From Gammaproteobacteria bacterium (GTDB lineage: Bacteria > Pseudomonadota > Gammaproteobacteria > Ga0077554 > Ga007554): 64,000 nt of DNA. The position numbers and the translations under genes were made by a program. This document shows positions 8,817 to 19,019 of the stretch, piece by piece; positions within the stretch are counted from its first letter, which is position 1, and each line of letters begins with the position of its first letter. Below the pieces are notes generated by a model. That model was not told where the DNA came from. It saw only the letters and a program-made list of their open reading frames with translations, and did not search any database. The stretch lies in contig JAKFXX010000008.1 of NCBI GenBank assembly GCA_021731145.1, forward strand, positions 106,522 to 170,521, in the 5' to 3' direction.

Positions 8817-10157
8817 TCAAGCGCATTTCGCTGTGACGCGCTCCACCAGCTCGCCGCGCAGCGAACTTGCCAGTGCCTCGGTAATGCGCACGTCGACGAA
8901 CTGTCCGATCAGCGCAGGATTGCCCGCAAAATGCACCGCACGGTTGTTCTCCACGCAGCCAGAGATGGAGCCATCCGGGTTGAAGCGCTCTACCAGAACG
9001 CGCTGCACCGTGCCAACCATGGCGTGAGCGATTCTTGCGGAGTGTTCGTTGATGCGGGCCTGGAGCCGTGCCAGTCGCGCCTGCTTGACCTCCATCGGCA
9101 CGTCATCGGGCAGGCTTGCCGCCGGAGTGCCGGGGCGCGGGCTGTAGACGAAGCTGAAGGAGCGGTCGAAGCCGATTTCTTCGATGAGATTCAGGGTGGC
9201 TTCGAAATCGGCGTCGGTCTCGCCGGGGAAACCGATGATGAAATCCGATGATATGCAGATGCCGGGCCGTAGCGCGCGCAGGCGGCGGATCTTGGTTTTG
9301 TATTCTTCCGCCGTGTAACCGCGCTTCATCAGCGCCAGGATACGGTCGGAACCGCTCTGCACCGGCAGATGCACGTGATCCACCAACTGCGATACGGCAC
9401 CATAGGCCTCGATCAGGCTGTCGGAAAACTCCGCAGGATGTGATGTCGTGTAACGGATGCGCTCGATGCCGTCAATCGCGGCGACGTAGTCGATGAGCAA
9501 TGCAAGATCAGCATCAAAGCCATCATGCATGCGCCCACGGTAGGCGTTGACGTTCTGGCCGAGCAGCGTTACCTCGCGCACACCTTGTGCCGCCAGCAAG
9601 CCAACCTCGTTGAGAACATCATCAAACGGGCGGCTGACCTCCTCGCCACGCGTGTAGGGCACCACGCAGAAGGTGCAATATTTGCTGCATCCTTCCATGA
9701 TCGAGACGAAGGCAGTAGGGCCTTCCGCGCGGGGAGGTGGCAGGCGGTCGAATTTTTCGATTTCAGGGAAAGTGATATCCATCGTCCGAATGCGCTTGCG
9801 TTCCACTTCTTCTAGCAATATGGGCAGGCGATGCAGTGTCTGGGGGCCAAACACGATGTCGACATAGGGTGCGCGCTTGAAAATAGTCTCACCCTCCTGA
9901 CTCGCCACACACCCGCCAACACCGATTACCAAGCCCGGCCGGTTCTTTTTCCACTCGCGCCACCACCCCAATTGGGAGAACACCTTTTCCTGCGCCTTTT
10001 CGCGCACCGAGCAGGTGTTGAGCAGCAGTACGTCTGCTTCTTCGGGTACGGTGGTCAATTCCAGCCCATGCGATGCCTTCAGCACATCCGCCATTTTGGA
10101 GGAATCGTACTCATTCATCTGGCAGCCAAAGGTTTTGATGTAAAGCTTGCGTCCCAT
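8817..10157 (-). CDS. miaB: tRNA-2-methylthio-N6-isopentenyladenosine synthase MiaB
   Basis: 446 residues with the three expected domains. The N-terminal UPF0004 domain has its three cluster cysteines ([30 protein letters not shown]). The radical-SAM core has [15 protein letters not shown]. The C-terminal TRAM domain (about residues 380-440) comes last. It methylthiolates position A37 of tRNAs that read UNN codons. The start at 10157 is the first ATG of the family-typical [12 protein letters not shown] opening. Confidence 0.96.
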   Translation of the reverse strand: MGRKLYIKTFGCQMNEYDSSKMADVLKASHGLELTTVPEEADVLLLNTCSVREKAQEKVFSQLGWWREWKKNRPGLVIGVGGCVASQEGETIFKRAPYVDIVFGPQTLHRLPILLEEVERKRIRTMDITFPEIEKFDRLPPPRAEGPTAFVSIMEGCSKYCTFCVVPYTRGEEVSRPFDDVLNEVGLLAAQGVREVTLLGQNVNAYRGRMHDGFDADLALLIDYVAAIDGIERIRYTTSHPAEFSDSLIEAYGAVSQLVDHVHLPVQSGSDRILALMKRGYTAEEYKTKIRRLRALRPGICISSDFIIGFPGETDADFEATLNLIEEIGFDRSFSFVYSPRPGTPAASLPDDVPMEVKQARLARLQARINEHSARIAHAMVGTVQRVLVERFNPDGSISGCVENNRAVHFAGNPALIGQFVDVRITEALASSLRGELVERVTAKCA

Positions 10158-10303
10158 AATAAAGCGCCTGTTAAAACTTCGTAACTGATGGCATAAGTTA
10201 CTACTTTTACATAAAAAATTCCAGTTTCGCGGACTGGCCCGTTGTCGTTTTCTGCTAAAAGAGAAGCATTTTCAGTGCTTTGCGGCTTTGGTGCATATTT
10301 TTA

Positions 10304-10331
10304 TTTACTTGTCAATAAAGTGTGATATTCT
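10304..10331 (+). promoter_or_regulatory. Candidate promoter of the cold-shock gene
   Basis: TTTACT (10304-10309), a 16-base spacer and TATTCT (10326-10331) would start transcription near 10338. This leaves a leader of about 130 bases before the ATG at 10468, the long untranslated leader usual for cspA-type genes. The 310-base stretch 10158-10467 also has to hold the leftward miaB promoter; nothing else coding is visible in it. Confidence 0.5.
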
Positions 10332-10338
10332 CGGGCGG

Positions 10339-10364
10339 TAACTGCTTGTAGTGCTTTGCAGTTA
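10339..10364 (+). promoter_or_regulatory. Leader hairpin at the predicted 5' end of the csp transcript
   Basis: TAACTGC (10339-10345) pairs exactly with GCAGTTA (10358-10364) around a 12-base loop, right at the predicted transcription start. Leaders of cold-shock genes often fold and change shape with temperature. The rest of the leader also contains complementary blocks around CTGGAATGCTGGG and CCCGGCATT. The regulatory role is inference. Confidence 0.35.
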
Positions 10365-10467
10365 TCGCTGGAATGCTGGGCTGGGCCAAAGATCTTACCG
10401 CTCTTTGCCAGGGGTTCCCGGCATTTTGGCAAGCTTAATGAGTTTGTTTTTTTATGAGGAAGTAACA

Positions 10468-10671
10468 ATGCGTATCGGTACAGTAAAATGGTTTAACGAA
10501 TCCAAAGGCTTCGGCTTCATCTCCCCGCAGGATGGTGGCGAAGATGTATTCGTACATTACAGCGCGATCTCCGGTGATGGCTTCAAAACCTTAGCCGAAG
10601 GCCAGACTGTGAAGTTCGAGGAGAAAAAAGGCCCCAAGGGCCCGCAGGCAACCATAGTACAGGCCGCCTGA
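10468..10671 (+). CDS. CspA-family cold-shock protein
   Basis: 67 residues forming one complete cold-shock domain with RNP1 (KGFGFISP) and RNP2 (VFVHYSAI). These small OB-fold proteins bind single-stranded RNA and DNA and melt RNA secondary structure. The ATG at 10468 has a GAGGAAG site upstream; a longer frame reaches back to 10351 but its extra residues do not belong to the family. It is a single gene with its own promoter, long leader and terminator, transcribed opposite to its neighbours. Confidence 0.95.
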   Translation: MRIGTVKWFNESKGFGFISPQDGGEDVFVHYSAISGDGFKTLAEGQTVKFEEKKGPKGPQATIVQAA

Positions 10672-10713
10672 TCCTGAGCAACGTAGAATAATTGCTTTAT
10701 AGAACGCCCCTGA

Positions 10714-10740
10714 CCCCGCCTTGATGGCGGGGTTTTTGTT
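10714..10740 (+). terminator. Rho-independent terminator of the csp gene
   Basis: CCCCGCC (10714-10720) pairs with GGCGGGG (10726-10732) around TTGAT, followed by TTTTTGTTT. This is a strong intrinsic terminator just before the end of the convergent HerA-like gene. Confidence 0.9.
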
Positions 10741-10754
10741 TGTGCCTTTTACGA

Positions 10755-12242
10755 TCAACGCTTTCCGCCGCCCAGCAGCGAACCCAGCACCCCACGCAAA
10801 ATTTGCCTGCCCAACTGACTGCCAACGGCGCGTGCTGCGCTCTTGGCCATCGTCTCCACGACGCTCTCGCGTTGACGTCCGCCTTGCGCCCTGGGCGCAG
10901 CCGTTTCGGTTTTCAGGGTTTCAGCAACAGAGCGTTGTGCGGCTTCTTCTTTTTGCGCGGCGGCGGATTCGGCGCGTTCCTTGATGATCTCATAGGCCGA
11001 TTCGCGGTCAAGAAGCTTCTCGTAATGACCATAGATGGCGGACTGCTGAATAATCGTTTGCCGCTGCTGGGCGCTGATGGGGCCGACCAGGCTGTGCGGC
11101 GGACACATCAACGTGCGCTGCACTATAGTGGGTTTGCCGCTCTCATCAAGCAGTGACACCAGTGCCTCGCCTACACCCAGCTCGGTGATGACGCTGGCGA
11201 CATCAAGATCGGGGTTGCTGCGGAAGGTTTCGGCGGCGGCGCGCACGGCCTTCTGGTCGCGCGGGGTAAAGGCACGTAGCGCGTGCTGCACGCGGTTGCC
11301 GAGTTGCCCGAGGATCTTGTCGGGGATGTCCAGCGGGTTCTGGCTGACGAAATACACGCCGACGCCTTTGGAGCGGATCAGCCGCACCACCTGCTCGACC
11401 TTTTCCAGCAGCGCGGGCGGCGCATCGTTGAACAGCAGGTGTGCCTCGTCAAAGAAGAACACCAGCTTGGGTTTGTCGCGGTCGCCGACTTCGGGGAGTT
11501 GCTCGAACAGTTCGGAGAGCAGCCACAGCAGGAAAGTGGCATAGAGCTTGGGCGATGTCATCAACTTGTCTGCGGCCAGGATATTGATTATGCCATAGCC
11601 GTTATCGCCGGTTTGTATGAGGTCATCGAGATTCAGCGCCGGTTCGCCGAAAAATTTCTCGCCACCTTGCGATTCGATGCTCAGCAGTGCGCGCTGAATG
11701 GCGCCGATGCTTGCCGCAGAGACGGTGCCGTATTCGGTGGTGAAGTCCTTGGCGTTATCACCCACGAACTGGAGCATGGCGCGCAGGTCTTTGAGATCCA
11801 GCAGCAGCAAGCCTTGATCATCGGCAATCTTGAATGCGAGCGTAAGAACGCCTTCCTGGGTGTCGTTCAGATTTAACAGGCGGGCCAGCAGCAGCGGCCC
11901 CATGTCGGATACGGTGGTGCGTACTGGGTGGCCCTGTTCGCCAAATACATCCCAGAAGGCTACGGGACAGCCGGAGAAACTGAATCCCTCCAGCCCCATC
12001 TTCAGGACACGTTCCTTAACCTTTGGGTTGTCTACGCCCGGCTGGCTGAGGCCGGACAGGTCGCCTTTGACATCCGCCATGAAGACGGGCACACCGATAC
12101 GGCTGAAGCCTTCGGCCAGCCCTTGCAGGGTGATGGTCTTGCCGGTGCCGGTGGCCCCCGCAATCAGCCCGTGGCGGTTAGCCATGGCGGGCAGGAGATA
12201 TTGGGGTTGTTCCCCCTTGCCGATCAACAATGGCTCAGTCAT
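10755..12242 (-). CDS. HerA-like ATPase, DUF853/YjgR family
   Basis: 495 residues. Walker A (GATGTGKT) lies near residue 30 and Walker B ([12 protein letters not shown]) near residue 255. The body matches the YjgR group of the HerA/FtsK superfamily, including [20 protein letters not shown]. The C-terminal 90 residues are alanine- and glutamate-rich. HerA enzymes are hexameric DNA-pumping ATPases, but YjgR itself has no established task and is not tied to a nuclease neighbour here. Single leftward gene. Confidence 0.88.
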   Translation of the reverse strand: MTEPLLIGKGEQPQYLLPAMANRHGLIAGATGTGKTITLQGLAEGFSRIGVPVFMADVKGDLSGLSQPGVDNPKVKERVLKMGLEGFSFSGCPVAFWDVFGEQGHPVRTTVSDMGPLLLARLLNLNDTQEGVLTLAFKIADDQGLLLLDLKDLRAMLQFVGDNAKDFTTEYGTVSAASIGAIQRALLSIESQGGEKFFGEPALNLDDLIQTGDNGYGIINILAADKLMTSPKLYATFLLWLLSELFEQLPEVGDRDKPKLVFFFDEAHLLFNDAPPALLEKVEQVVRLIRSKGVGVYFVSQNPLDIPDKILGQLGNRVQHALRAFTPRDQKAVRAAAETFRSNPDLDVASVITELGVGEALVSLLDESGKPTIVQRTLMCPPHSLVGPISAQQRQTIIQQSAIYGHYEKLLDRESAYEIIKERAESAAAQKEEAAQRSVAETLKTETAAPRAQGGRQRESVVETMAKSAARAVGSQLGRQILRGVLGSLLGGGKR

Positions 12243-12371
12243 TCAATGCTCCTCGTTTTTTACCGCGATAACATGTTCTGGCTAGTGATGCAATATATCA
12301 CTTGAGACATCCGTTCGAGAATTTTTCTAACCAATAAACGCTAACTCCTTATCGCTCCTTGGATTTATTGG

Positions 12372-12584
12372 TTATTCACAAAATCTGTGGATAACTTTGT
12401 GGAGGAGTCATGGTCAACTGCGCCAAGGCCGCGTCATTGTTAGGGTTGTGACAAAATGATGACAAACTATCCGTTATATAAAAATCAATATCAATCATTA
12501 AGTTAAACAATGTAAGCGGATGTTTTATAAAAAAATGACGATTTTCGACTTGCTCTATGCAAACCATCCCATTACTGTGCATAA
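12372..12584. other. Cluster of three DnaA-box matches in AT-rich spacer
   Basis: Within the 545-base gene-free interval 12243-12787 three 9-mers fit the DnaA box TTATNCACA: TTATTCACA at 12372-12380 (plus strand), the consensus TTATCCACA at 12386-12394 (minus strand) and TTATGCACA at 12576-12584 (minus strand). The first two face each other five bases apart. A/T-rich sequence (about 12460-12540) lies between the second and third boxes. I see no gene in this interval; a 68-codon minus-strand frame at 12376-12582 overlaps all three boxes and has no convincing start. Confidence 0.6.
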
Positions 12585-12665
12585 AAAACTGGTCTAAGTC
12601 TAAAGCGTGGCATGAATATGCTGTGTACCAGGGTTTTCAGGAAGATGGGTTGGTGTCAATACGCG

Positions 12666-12714
12666 CTAAGCCGTCGTTCATTGTAATCTGTACATTTAAA
12701 ATGCTGGGAACGGC
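12666..12714 (-). repeat. 49-bp dispersed repeat, copy B
   Basis: Inverted second copy of the repeat at 1560-1608, with 47 of 49 bases identical; the only differences are two adjacent bases in the middle (GC versus TT). It lies in the spacer between the HerA-like gene and hemJ. Confidence 0.85.
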
Positions 12715-12717
12715 ATA

Positions 12718-12789
12718 AGGGGCCGTAATCACCGTAAGGTGACAATGAGGCTTAACCAGAAAAGCACCGGTTATTCCTTAACGGCCCCT
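12718..12789. repeat. Inverted repeat next to repeat copy B
   Basis: AGGGGCCGT (12718-12726) is the exact complement of ACGGCCCCT (12781-12789), with smaller complementary blocks between them (TCACC...GGTGA and AACC...GGTT type). The same GGGGCCGTT word also opens repeat copy A at 1557-1565. The right arm overlaps the last bases of hemJ and could end its transcript. Confidence 0.45.
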
Positions 12790-13210
12790 AAAAAGGCTTG
12801 ACGGTAACGAGTATCACTATTGCCATTAACAGCAATACCGAAACCTCGTTGAACCACCGGTAAAACACATGGCTGCGCTGGTTGCGATCATGTTTGAAAT
12901 CCAGCATCAGTTTGCCGCAGTACGCATAATAGGCAACGAGAAACACCACCAGCATGAGCTTGGCGTGCAGCCAGCCCATATGAGAATAGGCCTGCCATGC
13001 GTAGTCGATGAGCATCCAGATGCCCATGGCGATGGTGAGGATGGCCCAGGGCAGTACGAAAAAGAACAGTTTGCGTTCCATGATCTTGAAGCGTTCGATG
13101 GTTGCCGCATCTTCGGCCATGGCGTGATGAACAAACAGTCGCGGCAGGTAAAACAGTCCTGCGAACCACGCCGTCATGAATATGATGTGGAATGCTTTGA
13201 CCCAGAGCAT
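12788..13210 (-). CDS. hemJ: Protoporphyrinogen oxidase HemJ
   Basis: 140 residues with four hydrophobic helices. HemJ oxidises protoporphyrinogen IX to protoporphyrin IX at the inner membrane. Conserved family features are the early histidine in LWVKAFHIIFM, the W-F-A-G-L-F-Y-L-P-R segment and LHAKLMLV. The start at 13210 gives the family N-terminus and has an AAGGGA site; a longer frame to 13306 adds 32 atypical residues. This is one of several heme genes in the window (hemF, hemC, hemD, hemX, hemY). Confidence 0.92.
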   Translation of the reverse strand: MLWVKAFHIIFMTAWFAGLFYLPRLFVHHAMAEDAATIERFKIMERKLFFFVLPWAILTIAMGIWMLIDYAWQAYSHMGWLHAKLMLVVFLVAYYAYCGKLMLDFKHDRNQRSHVFYRWFNEVSVLLLMAIVILVTVKPF

Positions 13211-13355
13211 GAATAATCCCTTCCTTATTTTGGCCTTGGAGTGAGTATGTATTGTGAATATAACACCGGCCCGTTGTTTCGTGATGTGGCTAAAGCTCCG
13301 GTGCACTATTGCCGATGATAATAGAACTCAATACCAAGAGAACAGGAGAAACGTA

Positions 13356-13817
13356 ATGCCATTGTCCCCACGTTCTGCGTGGCATGGCTACGGGAAAGGC
13401 GCCGCTATTTTTGCGCTGATGATGTGGTTGTTGCTGCTGCCCGTTGCGGGTTTTGCCGCAGGTGAGGTGGTTCCCGAGATCATCGCCGGAATTAGCCGGG
13501 TCGATGCTGAGAAGCTGATCGAGCTGGAGAGTCGCTCAAATCTGGTCATCGTAGATTCCCGTCTCCTCGTTGACCGCAGGCAAGGTTATATAGAAGGCTC
13601 CGTCAGCTTGACAGATACAGTAACCGATTGTGACTCCCTTGCGGCTGTGGCGCCGGACGTAAAGGCGCCGATCCTTTTTTACTGCAATGGCCCGCGTTGC
13701 CCGCGCAGTGCCAGGGCCGCAGGCATCGCGCAGGCATGCGGGTATCGCAAGGTCTACTGGTTGCGTGGTGGTTTTGATGAATGGAAGCAAAAAAAGTATC
13801 CCTACGTAAAGAAGTGA
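13356..13817 (+). CDS. Exported rhodanese-like protein
   Basis: 153 residues. A signal peptide (hydrophobic segment about residues 18-35, cleavage after GFAAG-type sequence) precedes a single rhodanese domain with the active-site loop CNGPRCPRS, whose first cysteine is the expected persulfide carrier. The ATG at 13356 follows an AGGAGAA site. Periplasmic single-domain rhodaneses move sulfane sulfur; the true substrate is unknown. The downstream GGDEF-EAL gene starts 22 bases later and is probably cotranscribed. Confidence 0.85.
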   Translation: MPLSPRSAWHGYGKGAAIFALMMWLLLLPVAGFAAGEVVPEIIAGISRVDAEKLIELESRSNLVIVDSRLLVDRRQGYIEGSVSLTDTVTDCDSLAAVAPDVKAPILFYCNGPRCPRSARAAGIAQACGYRKVYWLRGGFDEWKQKKYPYVKK

Positions 13818-13839
13818 TAGTGGACAATTATATCTCCCG

Positions 13840-16257
13840 ATGAGCTTCCCTCGCCTGTCATTGCGTACCCTTACCACGCTGCTGCTGGTGGTGTTGAGTA
13901 TGGCATTAGTATTGTTGAGCGGCGAGATTTACCGCAGTGTTGCGCATGAAAACCAACGCCATGCCTTGATGGATCTTGTGAAGATCAAGGCAGCCGAGGC
14001 GTTGTCTGAGCTGGAAAATCAATCACTGGATATTGGTCTGGCCATCCAGCTTGAACCGGATTTCCGCCGCGCCTTTGAACACAAGGATGCGGATAGGCTG
14101 AATTTTGAATTGGATAATCAATTTCAGCAGTACAGCGTTACGACGGGACAGGTGAAGCTGATAAGGTTGTCTGCCTATGATATGAATTTTGCGTTAACGG
14201 CCCAGAGTTCGGCGGAATTGGTTGATGTCGCACGCAATACGGCTGTTTGTCCCTCGTTGCTGGAGCGCGCCCGTTTCCGTGCGGGAACGGCGCGTCTGCA
14301 GACTATCGCCGAGTTGTGCATGACGCCAGGGGGCCGGCCATATTATGCCGTGCTGGTGCCTGTCGGCGGTTTACATCCGGTGGGCTATATTAAAGTAGTG
14401 GTTGACCCGGCGCAAAGTCTGCGCTCTATCGATACCGCATTGGGGATGCCCGTAAGGATTTCCCTGAATGATGGCAGTGAGGCTTATGAGTCCAGCGCCT
14501 GGCAAGATCAGGGCGTCGCGCAAAACAAGCTGATTGCCGGCTATACCTTGAAGGATGAGCATGGCGGGAGTGTGCTGAAAATCTCTGCCATGACCGATAT
14601 CAGCGCATTTAACCAGGATCTGGCCTACGCGCGCAATCTGGTAATGGGCGTCGGCGGTGCCATCACGCTGCTGGCAGTATTTGTTGCCATGCTGCTGTTG
14701 CAGAAAACCACGCTGAAACCCATCGAATTACTGACCCGGCAATTGCGGGAGGTAAGGCAAGACCGAAAACATCTTGGCGAGCAAGTCGCCGTGCAAGGCG
14801 ATGCCAAAGTGAGTGAGTTGGCTACTGTTTTTAATGAAATGAGCAGTGATCTGGATAAGTTATACCAGAAGCTGGAAAAAATGGCCTTTACCGATGCGCT
14901 GACGGCATTGCCTAACCGCGCGCAGTTTCATGAGATGCTTCGGCAAGCGGTATCGTTGAGCAGGACGCGTGAGAGCCGCTTTGGTTTGATTCTGCTGGAT
15001 CTGGATGGATTCAAGGAAATTAATGATACCTTGGGTCATCATGTCGGCGATGTCTTGCTGCAGCAGGTGAGCGAGCGGCTGAAGAGAACTATCCAGTCAA
15101 TAAATATCGTATGTCTGTTGGGCGCCGAAGATGATGCGCCGCATGTGCTGGCCGGGCAGGAGCCGGCGATGGCGCGCCTGGGAGGCGATGAGTTCGCCTT
15201 TCTTTTGCCTGCACTGACCAATGCGCAGGAAGTTATGACCGTAGCGCGTGAAATTACCGAAACCCTGCAGGCGCCTTTTGTTGTGGAAGGTAACACGGTG
15301 GCGATTGGCGGCAGCGTGGGAATTACCCTGTTTCCCGATCACGGCGAGGATGGCGAGACCCTGTTGCGGCGCGCGGATATCGCATTGTACATTGCCAAGA
15401 ACACCCGTAATGCCTACGCTCTTTATAATCCGGCACACGATCAAAACAGTGTTGACCAATTGACCCTGCGTGCCGAATTGCGCAACGCGATAGCTACAGG
15501 AGAGCTGGTGCTTCACTACCAGCCCAAACTGCACATCAAAACCGGGCGTATCCACGGTGTCGAGGCGTTGGTGCGTTGGCAGCATCCGCAGCATGGCTTG
15601 TTGATGCCGCCCCAATTTCTTCCTGTTGCGGAGCGCAGTGGTCTTATTGGGGTGTTGACGCAATGGGTGCTGGTGGAGGCGCTGCGCCAGCACAATGTCT
15701 GGCGGCGCGCGGGCCTGGATCTCAAGGTGGCGGTCAATCTTTCCTCGCGTGCGCTCTATGACCTGCGCTTGCCGGATCAGATCGCTCACCATTTAATGAG
15801 ACTGCAGGTGCCCCCTTCCTCTCTGGAGCTCGAGATCACGGAAGACGCCATTATGATCGACCCCCAGCGCGCACTGGAGATATTGGTGCGGCTGAATGCC
15901 ATGAGAATCAAACTTTCCATCGACGATTTCGGCACCGGCTACTCGTCGCTGGGGTATCTTAAACGCCTGCCCGTCGATGAAATCAAAATAGACAAGACGT
16001 TCGTCATGGAAATGGAACAATCCCGGAGCGACGCCGCCATCGTCCATGCCACTATCGATCTGGCGCACAACCTTGGCCTGAACGTGGTAGCCGAAGGCGT
16101 CGAAAGCGAGGGGATGTTGAGCATGCTGGCAAGGTTGAATTGCGATACCGCGCAGGGTTTTTATGTCAGCCGTCCCATCCCGGGTGAGCTGATGCTGGAG
16201 TGGCTGTCCAAATCGCCCTATGCGCAAGACAAGTTAATGGTGGCGGAACGTGTGTGA
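13840..16257 (+). CDS. Membrane GGDEF-EAL cyclic-di-GMP enzyme
   Basis: 805 residues. Order: transmembrane helix (about 10-27), periplasmic sensor region (28-265) with an internal cysteine pair, second helix (about 268-290), HAMP-like linker, GGDEF domain with intact GGDEF at 448-452, EAL domain with intact EAL at 575-577 and the downstream DDFGTGYSSL motif. Both catalytic signatures are intact, so it could make and degrade cyclic-di-GMP. About 20 extra residues sit just before the GGDEF motif, and the usual RxxD inhibitory site is missing there. The ligand of the sensor part is unknown. Confidence 0.93.
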   Translation: MSFPRLSLRTLTTLLLVVLSMALVLLSGEIYRSVAHENQRHALMDLVKIKAAEALSELENQSLDIGLAIQLEPDFRRAFEHKDADRLNFELDNQFQQYSVTTGQVKLIRLSAYDMNFALTAQSSAELVDVARNTAVCPSLLERARFRAGTARLQTIAELCMTPGGRPYYAVLVPVGGLHPVGYIKVVVDPAQSLRSIDTALGMPVRISLNDGSEAYESSAWQDQGVAQNKLIAGYTLKDEHGGSVLKISAMTDISAFNQDLAYARNLVMGVGGAITLLAVFVAMLLLQKTTLKPIELLTRQLREVRQDRKHLGEQVAVQGDAKVSELATVFNEMSSDLDKLYQKLEKMAFTDALTALPNRAQFHEMLRQAVSLSRTRESRFGLILLDLDGFKEINDTLGHHVGDVLLQQVSERLKRTIQSINIVCLLGAEDDAPHVLAGQEPAMARLGGDEFAFLLPALTNAQEVMTVAREITETLQAPFVVEGNTVAIGGSVGITLFPDHGEDGETLLRRADIALYIAKNTRNAYALYNPAHDQNSVDQLTLRAELRNAIATGELVLHYQPKLHIKTGRIHGVEALVRWQHPQHGLLMPPQFLPVAERSGLIGVLTQWVLVEALRQHNVWRRAGLDLKVAVNLSSRALYDLRLPDQIAHHLMRLQVPPSSLELEITEDAIMIDPQRALEILVRLNAMRIKLSIDDFGTGYSSLGYLKRLPVDEIKIDKTFVMEMEQSRSDAAIVHATIDLAHNLGLNVVAEGVESEGMLSMLARLNCDTAQGFYVSRPIPGELMLEWLSKSPYAQDKLMVAERV

Positions 16258-16315
16258 ATGCCGATGGCAAGGTGGCTCTGCAGTGGGAGATAGATCTATC
16301 CATTCTGGGATATAA

Positions 16316-17263
<948 letters not shown>

Positions 17264-17274
17264 TTCAAAAAATT

Positions 17275-17340
17275 ACCGCCGAGAACGTCAAGTTCGCCAC
17301 TACCGTCCTGATCTTATGATAGCTTGGCGTTCTTTGCGGT
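17275..17340. terminator. Inverted repeat between convergent hemF and apaH
   Basis: The arms 17275-17292 and 17323-17340 match as complements at 15 of 18 positions around a 30-base loop. The position between two convergent stop codons suggests a shared terminator, though neither side has a clear T-run. Confidence 0.4.
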
Positions 17341-18177
17341 TTAATCATTGCCAGGTTTGCACGCGCCGCGGCAGGGTATGCTGATGCGCTCGCGCACGGT
17401 GGCATCCAGGCGTAGCGCGGTCAATGTCCCGCCCCACACGCAGCCTGTATCCAGGTGGTGGACACCTTGCGCGTCACATATCCCCAGTGTCGACCAGTGA
17501 CCAAACACAATCTCCATATCCGCGCTGGCGCGGCCTGACGCCATAAACCACGGCAGGTGGCCGGGTGACTGCGTGCCGGGAGCGCCCTTTTCTTTTAGCG
17601 CCAAGCGCCCCTCACCGTCGCAATAACGTAACCGCGTAAGGCAGTTGGTGATAAAGCGTAACCGGGCAGCGCCCATCAATGCGGCTGACCATTGATCAGG
17701 CCCATCACCGTAGATAGCGGCAAGATAGTCGTGATATCCACTTCCGCGCAACGCGCCCTCTACCTCGGCGGCGCAGCCCCGCGCTGTGGCAAGATCCCAC
17801 TGCGGCGGCAGCCCGGCATGAAGCATGGTGATGCCCAGCGTGGCATCGTGGTGCAGGAGGGGCCGATGGCGCAGCCATTCGAGCAGTTTTTCGCGGTCCG
17901 GTGCTTGCAGGACATCATGGAAAGTATCGTTGCGGCGCGGGCGCGCATGACCACCCGCTACCGCGAGCAAATGGATGTCATGATTGCCCAGCACGGTCAC
18001 CGCATGCGCCCCCAGGTCCCGCACGAAGCGTAACACCTCAAGAGACTGCGGCCCACGGTTGACCAGATCTCCGGCAAACCACAATTGATCTTGCCGTGGA
18101 TCAAAGGTGATGTTGTCGAGCAGGGCCATCAGGTCATCGAAGCAGCCCTGAATATCACCGATGGCATAGACCGCCAC
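17341..18177 (-). CDS. apaH: Symmetrical diadenosine-tetraphosphatase ApaH
   Basis: 278 residues, family length. It splits Ap4A into two ADP and removes Np4A RNA caps. The metallophosphatase motifs are all present: GDIQGCFDDL (residue 7 on), GDLVNRGP (about 37), GNHD (about 63). The apaH stop overlaps no other gene; the dps-like gene ends seven bases upstream. In many relatives apaH follows ksgA, which is not here. Confidence 0.94.
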   Translation of the reverse strand: MAVYAIGDIQGCFDDLMALLDNITFDPRQDQLWFAGDLVNRGPQSLEVLRFVRDLGAHAVTVLGNHDIHLLAVAGGHARPRRNDTFHDVLQAPDREKLLEWLRHRPLLHHDATLGITMLHAGLPPQWDLATARGCAAEVEGALRGSGYHDYLAAIYGDGPDQWSAALMGAARLRFITNCLTRLRYCDGEGRLALKEKGAPGTQSPGHLPWFMASGRASADMEIVFGHWSTLGICDAQGVHHLDTGCVWGGTLTALRLDATVRERISIPCRGACKPGND

Positions 18178-18183
18178 GCGGAT

Positions 18184-18654
18184 TTAACCCTCGATCAGGC
18201 TGCGCAGCATCCAGGCGGTTTTTTCATGCACCTGCATACGCTGGGTGAGCAGATCCGCCGTGGGCTGATCGTTGGCTTTCTCGACTGCCGGAAAGATGGA
18301 GCGCGCGGTACGCGCCACGGCCTCTTGTCCCTCGACCAGCAGCTTGATCATCTCCTCGGCCTTGGGTACGCCGGCTGTTTCGGGGATGGAGCTTAAGCGC
18401 ACAAATTCGGAATAGGTGCCGGGAGCAGGGAAGCCCAAGGCGCGGATGCGTTCCGCAATCAGGTCAACAGCGAGCGCCTGTTCGTTGTATTGCGCCTCGA
18501 ACATCAGGTGCAGGGTCTGGAACATCGGCCCGGTCACATTCCAGTGGAAGTTGTGGGTCTTGAGGTAAAGCGTATAGGTATCCGCCAGTAACCGTGATAG
18601 TCCATCCACAATTTCAGCGCGGTCTTTTTTCGAAATGCCGATGTCTATCTTCAT
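18184..18654 (-). CDS. dps: Dps-family ferritin-like DNA-binding protein
   Basis: 156 residues. The ferroxidase/DPS signature [12 protein letters not shown] is followed by the LMFEAQYNE helix, as in Dps dodecamers that oxidise and store iron and shield DNA. The start at 18654 is preferred because it has an AAGGA site at the right distance and begins MKIDIGIS; a longer frame to 18756 adds 34 unlikely residues. It is followed closely by apaH on the same strand. Confidence 0.9.
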   Translation of the reverse strand: MKIDIGISKKDRAEIVDGLSRLLADTYTLYLKTHNFHWNVTGPMFQTLHLMFEAQYNEQALAVDLIAERIRALGFPAPGTYSEFVRLSSIPETAGVPKAEEMIKLLVEGQEAVARTARSIFPAVEKANDQPTADLLTQRMQVHEKTAWMLRSLIEG

Positions 18655-18749
18655 ATAATCCTTTCCTTTCCCTTTGAATTTAAAAATTATTTTACTGCCA
18701 TGTGCGAATATTGCATAACCCGTTGCTGATGTAAAGGGCGTTGTTTTGG

Positions 18750-18779
18750 TTGACACGGCCTGCCTTATCTAGGTATCTT
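18750..18779 (+). promoter_or_regulatory. rpmH promoter
   Basis: A consensus TTGACA (18750-18755), an 18-base spacer and TATCTT (18774-18779), about 80 bases before the rpmH ATG. No DnaA box and no dnaA gene are found in this upstream region, unlike the classical dnaA-rpmH junction. Confidence 0.7.
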
Positions 18780-18858
18780 ATCCGGCTTTATGTTTGGTTG
18801 TCGCCATGTGCGGCCCCGTTCCACCCATTTGTTGTCGTTCAAAATATCGGATAAAGCT

Positions 18859-18993
18859 ATGAAAAGAACATTTCAACCTAGCGTTATCAAGCGCAAGCGT
18901 ACTCACGGATTTCGCGCACGCATGAGCACGCCAGGCGGTCGCCTGGTGATCAAGCGCCGTCGCGCCAAGGGCAGGACGCGCCTGTCAGCCTGA
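18859..18993 (+). CDS. rpmH: 50S ribosomal protein L34
   Basis: 44 residues, all recognisable: MKRTFQPS at the start, HGFRARM in the middle and the basic [13 protein letters not shown] tail. First gene of the rpmH-rnpA-yidD-yidC-mnmE cluster. The ATG at 18859 gives the universal N-terminus; upstream in-frame codons are not conserved. Confidence 0.97.
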   Translation: MKRTFQPSVIKRKRTHGFRARMSTPGGRLVIKRRRAKGRTRLSA

Positions 18994-19019
18994 TCGGCGA
19001 CCCCGCCGCTTTGAGCCTG

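Noticed and set aside
12376..12582. 68-codon minus-strand frame in the DnaA-box spacer
   Set aside because: No ribosome-binding site, composition unlike neighbours, and it overlaps the DnaA-box matches.
13536..13877. Leftward frame through the rhodanese gene
   Set aside because: Antisense overlap with a gene that has signal peptide and catalytic motif.
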